A stretch of DNA of 64,000 nucleotides from Rhizomucor pusillus (lineage: Eukaryota > Mucoromycota > Mucoromycetes > Mucorales > Lichtheimiaceae), in assembly GCA_900175165.2 (NCBI GenBank), contig FWWN02000564.1:1-64000 (forward strand), in the 5' to 3' direction. The notes beneath the pieces were generated by a model that saw only the letters and a list, made by a program, of their open reading frames with translations, made no database searches and was not told where the DNA came from. Shown piece by piece: positions 36,701 through 48,547 of this stretch (positions within the stretch are counted from its first letter, which is position 1; the number at the start of each line of letters is the position of its first letter). The translations under genes and the position numbers were made by a program.

Positions 36701-37854
36701 CTAAACTGCTGGAAACTATACGTCACTTTCCTCCAGGAAGTGAGACATTGGTCATTCGCATTCTGGTTACCTTGTGTGACACCGGTGAGTTGGACAAACG
36801 CATGCCGATCATGGAGAAACAGTGCATTGAGAACAAACTCGACTTAGTTCGGCCAACGCCAGAGTTAGTGGAAGCAGTGAAATCTGTCCACAAGGAGCGC
36901 AATCTGGATGCTAAATTTATTGTACCTATTGTGTCTGGATTAACAAAGGTGAGAAAACGCGCCGATTCCCCATGCATAAACGATGAAGGCACGCGGCAGC
37001 GCTAAACATTCTGCTGTTTAGGAGGATGTGAAACACAATCTGCCTCAAATTATCGATCTGTTGAATAGCTCGGAAACACAGAGAAAGATCGTGAAGAAGG
37101 TCTTTTCACGCATTGTATCTAGCGGTGCCTCAACCAGTGCACCTATGACGCCACCTGAGCTGCTTCTTGCTCTACATGAACTAGAGGAAAGCGTTCCATT
37201 ACCTAAGGCTGTTGAAGGTAACCTGCATTGTGAAACAAATATGGAGGGACTTGATATTGACAATTTAAATCAATTAGCAATTAATGTATGCTTCACTATG
37301 CCGGAGACGTTTGAAGCCAAGCATGTTTTGCTCGCACTGCGGCATCTTGTCGATCAGCCTAAAATTCCGCTGCTGCTTATGGTCACTGTAAGCCGATCGA
37401 GAGACGTGGTGTGCAGCGCGTGTGTACGTGTTACTGAATAATTACAATACTAGATGATCCGCACAGTCTCGGTGTACAAGGAATTAATCCCATTCATCCT
37501 GACTCTGCTGCAAACCCTGATCTCCAAGAAAATATGGATGTACCCAAAGCTGTGGGATGGCTTTGTAAAGTGCACAGAGGCAAGTAGTCCGTTCGTCTAG
37601 CAATTTAACGTATAGAGTAAATGGGACCTGACTTTTTTTTCTGGTGACAGAGGACCCAGCCCGACTCGGTCAAGATCATCGCCAGTTTGCCGAAAGCCCA
37701 GCTACAGAATATCTTGCACCGCATTCCGAGCATACGCTCTCCGCTACGCGACTACGCAGAAGAGAACCAATTTGTTAGGGTGCTAGTAGAAATGAAGGAA
37801 ATGGGCTTAATCCAGGAAGAAGAAGACGAAGAACAAGAACGTCTACAGCAGTAG
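33788..37854 (+). CDS. PTA1: Symplekin/PTA1, mRNA 3'-end processing scaffold
   Basis: Eleven exons: 33788-33984, 34091-34256, 34320-34438, 34502-34687, 34743-35112, 35176-35783, 35852-36547, 36606-36948, 37022-37387, 37454-37579, 37651-37854; 1126 aa. The N-terminal third is HEAT-like and matches the symplekin/Pta1 N-terminal domain (RLSDTVLNSLLNHQNPGIRI, LLNTQELEAKGE, VRKRPHFLARV). A low-complexity acidic/Pro-Ala linker separates it from the conserved C-terminal domain (LETIRHFPPGSETLVIRILV, NQLAINVCFTMPETFEAKHV). The protein scaffolds the cleavage and polyadenylation factor. Intron 10 (37580-37650) begins GCAAGT; using the nearby GT instead shifts the frame out of ERTQPDSVKI. Confidence 0.92.
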
Positions 37855-38070
37855 ATAAGATTAATTACTACAAGTAATTGTAAACGAAAAGTAAAGAAAA
37901 AAAAAAGAAAAAAGGCTGGCCAAGCAAAAGCACGATATACGTTTACGTTCGCAAAGCAAAAAGAACACAAATGCAACTGCAACTTTCTTTTTTGGTATTT
38001 TACCGCTTTCGTTTGTGCACCTTCCTTTTCTTTCTCTCTTTCTCTCTTTCCCTTTTCTTCGTTCCTAGCA

Positions 38071-39130
38071 ATGACTCGAGTAAGTGATTGACTTGTGCCT
38101 TTGCGAACAACGCTGCCGACCGTCGCCGTTTTTCCTGTCCTCTAGATTCCCCGGAAGAAGTTGGTCGTGGTTGGCGATGGCGGCTGTGGCAAGACCAGTC
38201 TGCTTGTCGTGTACCAGAAGGGAGCGTTTCCAGAAGTAAGAATAATTCCTCTTTTTCCTTCCCCTCTCCCCTCTCTTTCTCTCTGTGTATAGAACAACAG
38301 AGCCGTTTAGCTGAGCAAGTTTGTTGTTAACAGTGAGTATATTTTTCCCACAGCGATACGTGCCTACAGTATTCGAAAACTACATTGCAAACGTGCAGCT
38401 CGATAACGGCAAAGTGGTGGAGCTGGCCCTGTGGGATACAGCTGGGCAGGAGGACTACGATCGGCTTCGCCCTTTGTCCTATCCAGAAACTGATGTTATT
38501 TTGATTTGCTTTGCAATCGATCAACCGACCTCCTTCACCAACGTTCAGGACAGAGTAAGTGAATTCTCCTCCTCTTCTTTTCTCTTTCCTTCCCTTCCCT
38601 CTCTCCCTTCGAGCTGGAAGAAAAGGGAAAATGCAAGAGGAGAGGAAGAGAAAAAGGACGAGAGAAAAACAACAAGATTGGATGGAGATTAAAAAATATA
38701 ACAACATCTTTGTTGTTTTTGTTTACTTAGTGGTTACCTGAAGTAATGCATTTTTGCGAAAACGTTCCCAAGCTGCTTGTGGGCACAAAGATTGATTTGC
38801 GCGACAACCAGACACGTATTGCTCAACTCAACGCACTCGGGCATCACTTGATCACGTACGAAGAGGTAGGGATGACTTTTTTCTATTCTTGGCATGAAAT
38901 ATATTTTTGATGTCGGCATCACACGCCAGATCACCAACATTGATCCTCCTTTCATTTCTCTTTTTTTCTGTCTTTTGTAGGGCGAGCGACTTGCTAGAGA
39001 GATCGGAGCGAAATACTATGAATGCAGCGCCATGCGTAACCAGTATGTGAGCGAGGTCATTGAAGCCGCCACAAAGTCCGCCATGTCCGGAGGCATGATG
39101 CGATTGCAAAAGATATGCAGGATGCTGTGA
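38071..39130 (+). CDS. Rho-family small GTPase
   Basis: Five exons: 38071-38079, 38146-38235, 38354-38554, 38731-38865, 38981-39130; 194 aa. All G-boxes are present: GDGGCGKTS (residues 13-21), effector region [32 protein letters not shown] and ECSAM. The C-terminus CRML is a CAAX box whose leucine favours geranylgeranylation. The Rho insert helix region ([21 protein letters not shown]) is present. Rho1- and Rho4-like features are mixed, so I do not assign a symbol; a role in cell polarity or wall synthesis is typical of the family. The first exon is nine bases (Met-Thr-Arg) after a CT-rich leader. Confidence 0.92.
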
Positions 39131-39435
39131 TGCGCCACGTTGTCCTGATTGTTTTCTTGCTTTCTTTATCTTTTTTCTCTCCCTCTCTCTCTCTCTCTGT
39201 CTCTATTTTATCTCCAACAAACAACACACACACGCACACTCGCTCCCGTCTTGCCTGCCTGTTCTCTCTCTAGACATTATATCTCGTGGCTTTTACCCCT
39301 CCCCATCTACAATATTGTATATTTCTCTTTGTATCGATTGAAATGTGGCTTATTGGATCATTCGAACACCTAAACTCTTTTTCTTACTGAGCTGCGAGGC
39401 GCCCAACGTATCCGCCGTATTAGGAAATCCTCGCC
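39131..39435. other. CT- and CA-rich intergenic region
   Basis: Contains a (CT)n stretch at about 39179-39202 and a (CA)n stretch at about 39226-39240, then the short promoter of the POP3 gene. No gene. Confidence 0.6.
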
Positions 39436-40235
39436 ATGTCGTCCTCTTCCACTACCACTACTACTACAAATGTTCGAAGTGAGGCTATTGCAAAGAAGAA
39501 AGTATACAAATCGGCGCTAGATTCTCCATTTGTGGTCAAATGGTATACGGTAGCATTCTCTCTCTCTCTTACTGCATACATGACCTAACAATGTATACAC
39601 TCTCTCAGGCCAATGACGGACGAAACTTTGGGTCACTCCATACTCGACAATTTATGCCGGCAAGTAGAGCCTTTCTGCTCGAGCCAGTTATACATGGCTC
39701 CGCTAACCTCTCTTTAATTTTTACTAGGATTCTAAGTCCTACAGCACCTTACAAACGCGATCCCAAATCCCACAAACGGCCCGCACTTCTTGACCGCGTT
39801 CACTTGGGTTTGCGTGATACAACCAAATTTCTGGCAGAGCGGATAAAGCAATCATCATCAGAAAATCCGTCGTCGTACGCTGCAATCTTTGTATGTCGGC
39901 GAGACATCCAACCTGCCCATCTCTGCGAGCATCTGCTAAAGATGGCATGCTTGGCCAAGGTCAAGGTAGTCTCTTTGCCGCAAGGATCAGAGCCAAAGCT
40001 GGCTGCTGCCTGTGGACTCAAAACCCTGTCAGCGGTGGGCATGATAATTGAAGGCGAAGAAGAATTGAAGGATGATTTGGAGAAAATCAACGATGTCCAG
40101 GCACCGTGGCTGTCAGCTGCCACCTACAAGCCAACAAAGGTCAAGATCATTGAAACAACAGCACCCGTGTCGAAACCAGCGAAACGAAAAGCTGATACGT
40201 CTCAGGAATCTCCTCGCAAAAAGAAGAAAGACTAA
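39436..40235 (+). CDS. POP3: RNase P/MRP protein subunit POP3 (L7Ae-like)
   Basis: Three exons: 39436-39542, 39609-39659, 39728-40235; 221 aa. The N-terminal signature VYKSALDSPFVVKWP and the L7Ae-like core (YAAIFVCRRDIQPAHLCEHL, KVKVVSLPQGSEPKLAAACG) fit fungal Pop3, the counterpart of human Rpp38, which binds the RNA of RNase P and RNase MRP for tRNA and rRNA processing. The C-terminus is a lysine-rich nuclear localisation-like tail (SPRKKKKD). Intron 2 (39660-39727) begins GCAAGT; the alternative GT three bases downstream gives the wrong frame for RILSPTAPY. It converges on the SR-kinase gene. Confidence 0.85.
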
Positions 40236-40435
40236 TGACAAAAAATTAGCACAAATATCCTTATACCCCCATCTGAAACCGTTTGAAGCATTATATATTC
40301 AACAAAAAAGATACGAGCAAAAATGATTACTACTATGCTAAGATGATGATTAAGCACGGGTATCAGAGTGCGCTGTTCCTTTCTTTATAATTGCTGATGT
40401 TGATGGAATCGATACTACATGATGCCAAGTGATAA

Positions 40436-42284
<1,849 letters not shown>

Positions 42285-42510
42285 AGCGCAGCAAAAGAGA
42301 AGAAAAAAGGGCGTTTTTAAGAAAGGAAACGAATTCCCGCCCTCCTCCACATTTAAGAGCCCTTCTCTCCTCCTCCCAAATCGCGTCACCCGTGTGCCAT
42401 CACCTTTGGGCACCACATCTGTTTCAAGCCACACTTCACTGCTACAAGGGTATGGACCACGATAGTCAAGATATTTCTTGAAAAACAATTAATTACAGTG
42501 ATTGGTTGTT

Positions 42511-44803
42511 CTATCGTTCAGCTTCAGGAGCCACTGCTCCACCCATTGCCATGCGTTGCAAATAGCTAAAGTCGGCCATAAGAACAGTCTCTTCTTCTAT
42601 AATGCTGAAAATACTCGAGATCTCGCTGCTCTGTCTTTTCAGTAGCATCAAGGTGCGTTCTTTGATACCACTGTCTTCCTTGCAAAGTGCTGCGATCACC
42701 AGACATAAGCGCTGCAGCGTGAAAAGGCCAGCATCCAAGCGACGGATGTAAAAGTCCTCTTCAAACTCCTCAATCTCTTCTGGATCCATGTCCTTCTTTT
42801 CTTGCTCGATTTCTGCCTTGACACGTTTGTCCTTGGCTTCATACTGCTCTTTCATCTCAAGCAGCCGGTCTACTTTTTCGTAATTATCTTCTGTAAATTT
42901 GCGTATGAGCCGTAGTCGCTGGACGTCATCCCGTGATAAGTTTCTCATTAAAGACAAAATTATGCACATTATATGTTCTATTCAAAGTCGCTTATTGTAA
43001 GCTATCCCGATACACCAAAATCTTTGCTCAGCGATCAATTATATACCTTCATCTTCGGATTCGATGTAAGCCTTGCTGTGTGATTTCTTGAGTTTTCTTG
43101 ATCCCTTTGAACACAAAGACTGTTACAAAAAAGAAGGCCATATTTCTTAGCAGATTATATCATTCAGCTTACCTTTCCCATGAATGCTGGAAACAGGGCC
43201 TTGAGTCCTGTAGCATCAACAAATCTTAAACAGTTGCCTCGACCAGCTTCACCAGACATGGCATAATTTAAAACTTTGACAGAGCGAATGCGGCCCAACG
43301 TCCTTTCCCTATCCCAATGATTAGCACCCCGCTAAGTACTACTTTTGTCGATCACTACCAACTTTAGCATGATAAGCATCAATTCCACACCTTCTGCATC
43401 AAGGAACGACTGCTTTACTTCTGGCTCGTTTAGCATGGAGCACAGCGAATTGAAAAAGTTCTCGACCATTTCCGATTCATCTTCGTCTTCTGGATCTTTC
43501 TTTCGGTATGGCTATACATACAATCGAATGCCGTTAATCTTTTCTGATGGGCATCAAAGTTGCTTCGTCTACTTACTGCTAATGCATGTAATAGGATATC
43601 TACCCCTTGAAGCTCGTTTACTTTCAATCGGATATCTATCATTTGCATGATTAATCCCTAGCGCTCTTTTACAGTATAATTTCCACATTCAACAAGAAAT
43701 TACCTCTGCTTTCTTGTAGTAAAATGGATAAAATTTCGCTTGCATAGGCACGGTTTGAGTCGTAACCCTTGCCTTGCATACGTTTCAACAACCACGGCAA
43801 TAACTCTGTTTTCAGTGCAATCCTTTCGGCTAACTGTGGATCCAATCCCAAGATGTTTTCAATTATACCTACGCAGAATAGTATGTGAGTTTCATATTGC
43901 TATTGACATCTCTACCCGTCGATACTAACCAAGAATTTGGAACACTCCTTGCCGGTCGCTTTCTTCCTTTTCATTCAATCGTTCCAAATTTTGCACCAGC
44001 AGCTCCAAAAGCTCATTATCAAGCAGTGCATTGACAAATTCTTTCATGCCTGCAGTTGCTTCATCTGAGCGCTCAAGTTCATCTTCACCCGTTCCAACAT
44101 CCTCGTCCGTCAATTCATTAATGAGTTCAATGGCATCGATTGCTATATCGGTGTTTTCATGACTTAAAAGTGACAAGATCGACGTTACGCTCCCAAGCTT
44201 GACTAGCTCAGGATAAAGATGTGGAGCCTGGGTAAGAACAAACAAGTTTTTGATTTCTTCATCGAGGTCGGCCTCAGATTCCATGAACTTTTCAGGCTGA
44301 TCAGCGTAGCGTACACGCTGCTCTTGATTTTTGTTGATAGCTTTTTCGAATTTAAGGATCATCTTCTTTACATTGGTAGCTGTCAGAGCTTCTGTCTCTT
44401 CGACGTCGTATTCATCGACCAAATCGAGCAAACGCTGCTGCTCTTCTGTGAGACCTCCACCGAAAAACCGTCCTTCTTCGTCTTCGGCTTGCGCTTCAAA
44501 TTGGTCGTCTGGCTCTGGGTAGTACTCCACAATGTCGCCAGCTTCGTCCACTACATCCTCAACGGTGACGTTTCTTCGCTTGCGCGATGAGCTCTCGGCT
44601 GCTGCTGCTGCTTCAGCGCTTGATCCGGCTTCGGCGCGGTACTTGTCCAGAAACTGGACGTCAGGCGTTGCTGGCATTTTACGCTTGTTCCGGCCACTGG
44701 GAATGGCTGGAATCTGGTACGAATAACTTGTGTAAGAATACATACCACGATCGATCGACCATGGAATTGAACTGCATACCTTGAACATTTCGTCTATATT
44801 CAT
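42511..44803 (-). CDS. CTNNBL1: Beta-catenin-like protein 1 (CTNNBL1), spliceosome-associated armadillo protein
   Basis: Eight exons: 44803-44780, 44713-43930, 43868-43704, 43635-43577, 43511-43363, 43308-43173, 43104-43047, 42977-42511; 613 aa. It starts MNIDEMFKIPAIPSGRNKRK, with a basic NLS-like patch, an acidic linker and then the ARM-type helical repeats (LDEEIKNLFVLTQAPHLYPE, NTDIAIDAIELINELTDEDV, ENFFNSLCSMLNEPEVKQSF, TLGRIRSVKVLNYAMSG). The human protein (563 aa) binds the Prp19-CDC5L complex and acts in splicing. The family is absent from S. cerevisiae, which supports a non-yeast fungus. Confidence 0.93.
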
Positions 44804-46337
44804 TTTGACGTTGCAGGAGATTTACAGAAAGACGATGAGCGGAAAAGGAAGAAGGCACACATGCTTTTGATCTCCGACAGACATTTTGCATTTTTTCCTT
44901 CAATGACCTGATCCAATAATTGACTATAGCAAAAGCTATCGCCGGCTGGTAAAACTGTGAGATTACAATGGTTATTGTATAATAGAAAGTGTACATCTGT
45001 AATAAAAACTGGTTACTAGAAGGGAGAATACGTGTAAGGGCTATTTAGACCAGGTTGCTTGACTGTAAGATGAGGAATAAGGACGGTCCTCAATAAACAT
45101 AAACGAAGTAAAAAAACGCGTCGAAAGGTCCTTGTTTATATTCAGGCTATCATAACGAACGATGGCAATAAAAGATCTTCCGTATGAGTACAAGTTTCAT
45201 AAGGGGATGTGGAAGAATCATATCAAAAGATCAGTACAAGTATGAGGTTTATGTGTAGACACAGGAAGGGGTTCGAGTATGGGTTTTATGAACAAGAGAC
45301 GAAAATCTGTGTCCAGGATCATGACCAAGGACTAACCGGGCTCGAGTATCCGATTGAGTGAATGCTACCGAATACATACGAAAGTTATCCGATATTCGTA
45401 GAATTTGCATTCTTTTATGTTTAATTGATACCAAGGTTATGTCTCTAGGAAAAGAGAGGAGAGTGCTTTCAGCATCAAAAGGAAGTGACATTTCTTCATT
45501 ATCTAGGATTATGTATTGATCCAAGTTGTGAGCCTCTCACTTCATCGCAAGATGTGAAGGCGCACAGACCAAGGAACACATCCTCCTTTGGCAAATCGAT
45601 TTTCTAAAGGTTCTTGAAGGACACCAAGAGAATCGGTCGCATGCGCTGGCAGTTGAAAGCGGTCGGGTGTCTGTCTAAACGTACGGCCGACAAACTCTTT
45701 TCTTCTTTGGTTCGCCGGGACTTCGCACAAATCACCTTGCCCTGGACGTGCTTCGGCTCTTGGTCCTGTGTGAGGAGCTGAATCTGCCAACTTTGATGAG
45801 TGCATAGCTGCCGCCGTTCCCTCGAATGGATTCTCCTTCTCGGGTATCCAGACCAAGGCGCAGAATTTATGTCTTTTCTTCTTTCGTGCTTCCAGAATAT
45901 CATTCACGGCTAGCAAAATTGACGAGTATAGTATGGCTGACATGTTGTTCTTCTCTCCTTTGCAAGCGTAACGACGAGCTCTTCGTTATTCATACAGTTG
46001 TCACCAATAGTGGTACTAAGTGCAAATGGGTCTTAGGATTGAAGAAAAGGGTGAAGGCCCTCAGTTACTGATCGTATGTATCCTGCATGAGGCAACTTCA
46101 TTACATCCGGGAAATTTCCAGAAAAGGTGGAAAATTAGAAGGGAATGAAATGCAACTGGGACACAAGTGGGCAAAGAGAAGAAGAGTTGAAGTGGATCCG
46201 CGCGGCTATATGCGGGAGTCCCACCCAGTTCACCAACCAATCTTTCCTTGTATTCGATTGAAACTCCGAAAATCCTTTTTGCTTTAACCCTCTGAGTGGT
46301 GACCCAGTGACCTTTACTCTCTTTCAATCCCTACGAC
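44804..46337. other. Intergenic region with one possible small minus-strand gene
   Basis: The best candidate is 45542-45943 (-): ATG-initiated, 133 codons, beginning MSAILYSSILLAVNDILEAR with a basic and Gln/Arg-rich remainder and no recognised domain. A second open frame at 45249-45524 (-) is similar in length but lacks a leading ATG. Neither has supporting motifs, so both are left as candidates. Confidence 0.35.
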
Positions 46338-47502
46338 ATGTATAACGGCATTGGATTGAGTACACCCCGTGGCTCAGGTATGTAAATCAAATCGATTGCA
46401 ACACTGCGTTTTGGTAAACTAAAGATTTACATTTTAGGAACCAATGGTTATGTACAGCGTAATCTTTCATACGTTCGACCACCAAAGACCGATCATTTGC
46501 GAGATGCTGCAGCGCAAGACTTGAAACCTCCAACCCCAGTTGTGCGTGCGGCAAACAAAGAGATTCTATTGCACGATCGCAAACGTAAAGTAGAAGTCAA
46601 GTGTATGGAGTTGAGAATCAAGCTTGAGGATGAAGGGTAAGTAAAAACTATGGCTGTGCATACAAAGATAGAAGTTGGTATTGACTCTGGCTATTAGCTT
46701 GAGCGAAGCCGACATTGAAGAGAAAATCCAAGAGCTTCGAAACAAGCTGATGGAAGATTTTGACAAGGTCGAACCGCGAGAAGCAAAAAGGTAAGCCGTT
46801 TGCTAGCTATATATTAAAACATCACAAACCGACGCCTGGAACTTTTTCTATAGCTTACAAGAACACGAGACACATCAACGAAATGCAGCCAAAGAGATCG
46901 AAAACAAAAAGATGATGCAAGCGTTGAAGATACGAGAGGACTATGTAGAAGGTGCCGCATTTGATCGTGAATTGCAAGAGCAAAAGCGACAGGAAAAGAT
47001 AGCTCGACGACAAGCAGAGCAAGCTCGATTGATTGAATTAGAAGAGAAGAAGCGTAGCCGACGCAGGCGCAGCCGCAGTCCAGACAGAAAGCGACGAGAG
47101 CGTTCTCCTGATGAACGAAGAAGGAGAAGACGTAGCGCTTCGACGGACAGCGAAGAGGAAAGAAGATCCCGTCGTCGCCACAGAAGCCCATCTACCGACA
47201 GCGAGCGAGAGAGATCGAGTCGTCGTCGCCGTCATCGCAGCCCTTCAACTGACAGCGAGGAAGAAAGAAGATCTCGCCGTCGCCGTAGAAGCCCATCAAC
47301 AGACAGTGAAGAAGAAAGAAGGTACAGCCGACGTAGAAGAAGTCCTTCCTCGGATTTCAGCGAAGAAGAAAGACGATACCGACGACGCCGAAGTGTTTCA
47401 GTGTCCAGCAGCAGCGAAGAAGAAACGAGAGGCAGACGCCGTGCCCGCTCTAGTAGCGTATCTTCGAGTTCATCGTATTCATCCAGCGGTTCTTCTCGTT
47501 AA
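46338..47502 (+). CDS. CWC21: Pre-mRNA splicing factor CWC21 (SRRM2 N-terminal homologue) with SR-rich tail
   Basis: Four exons: 46338-46377, 46438-46636, 46698-46790, 46854-47502; 326 aa. The invariant N-terminus [20 protein letters not shown] is followed by the cwf21 domain (LSEADIEEKIQELRNKLMED). The last ~150 residues are an RS domain made of repeated SPSTDSEEERRSRRRR units. Cwc21/SRM300/SRRM2 sits at the catalytic spliceosome near Prp8 and the 5' splice site region. Yeast Cwc21 lacks the long RS tail; the animal SRRM2 has one, so this form is intermediate. The RS units fit the substrate class of the SR-kinase encoded about 4 kb upstream. Confidence 0.93.
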
Positions 47503-47507
47503 GAAAC

Positions 47508-47513
47508 AATAAA
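47508..47513 (+). terminator. AATAAA poly(A) signal of CWC21, between converging genes
   Basis: AATAAA starts six bases after the CWC21 stop and lies only 18 bp from the stop codon of the opposite gene, so the 3' UTRs almost certainly overlap. Confidence 0.45.
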
Positions 47514-47530
47514 TGAGTTTATTGAATTTT

Positions 47531-48365
47531 TTACAATGAATTCTTTTTGTTTGCCAAGGCTTTCTCAAAGAAGGCTGTGAATGTTTCTGGTTCCTGAGCT
47601 CCCGGAAAGTTGTATCTAACAGATTATCAGCTTATTACATGCCTGCAACGCGCTTCATTCTAATATCCGCACTTACTTTCCCTCAATAATGAAATGAGGC
47701 ACACCAGTGATACCTTGCGCTGGCCAGCTGCTGGCTTCCTTTCTGATAGTGTCTACGTCTGCTTCGCTGTTCAGGTACTCGAGGGCCTGGTTCCCCATTA
47801 GAAAATTATGAATCTTTTTCATATATAAAAAAAGCTTTTACCTTGTTTTTGTCCAATCCGGCTCTCTCAGCAGCGGAGGCGAGCACTTGATAGTCACCGA
47901 TATTCTTATCGTTGGAGAAGTAATCCTTGAACATTTCTTCCACAACCTCGGTCTGTCTACCAAACTGCTTGGCCCAAAGTGCCAGACGATGAGAATCGAC
48001 CGTGTTGCTGACTAGACCGTTGTATGTGAATTTGATGCCTTCTTGTTTGCCGATATCCTGCATGTAAGGGATCATCGATCGCATGCGCTCCTCTCCGAAT
48101 TTTCTTGCATAGTGTTCGCGCACGCTGCGACCTTCGTGTCGTGCCATATCCGGTGATAGTTGATAAGGATGCCATTCAATGCTAAAAGTAACGTCAGGGT
48201 GTGTCGCTCTGAACTGGTTCATGGCGTTCTCTAAGCGGCGTTTGCCTATAAAGCACCTGGACAGCAAGAGTCAGTATATCGCCACGTAGAAAATAGAACC
48301 CTTCATTACCATGGACAGACAGTGTCGCTGACAATGTCGATCTTGATTGCAAGTTGCTTTGCCAT
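47531..48365 (-). CDS. DsbA-fold thiol oxidoreductase, FrnE-like
   Basis: Four exons: 48365-48310, 48256-47842, 47786-47677, 47615-47531; 221 aa. The thioredoxin-fold strand KIDIVSDTVCPWCFIGKRRL carries the CPWC active site, split by intron 1 within its Trp codon. The helical insertion typical of DsbA/2-hydroxychromene isomerase relatives follows (EWHPYQLSPD, NTVDSHRLALWAKQFG), then the cis-proline loop ITGVPHFIIEGKY. The FrnE-like group in fungi is cytosolic and probably acts in thiol redox or small-molecule isomerisation; the substrate is unknown. There is no signal peptide. Confidence 0.88.
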
Positions 48366-48547
48366 TGGTGACGTGGATTGCTAACGAATCAAAGGGAAAG
48401 AAAGAAAGAAAGAGGAAGGGAAAGTCTTTGGATTTGTCAGCAATAGGCTAGGAAAAAATAATAATGCAACAATGCAATCGATTTTTTGCCGTGGAGCACA
48501 GGCTCTATTTTATTGTTATCATTATTATTATTGTACAGAGCATGCGG

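Noticed and set aside
39179..39240. (CT)n/(CA)n tract as a possible regulatory or CRISPR-like repeat
   Set aside because: Simple dinucleotide low-complexity DNA; no unit-spacer structure.
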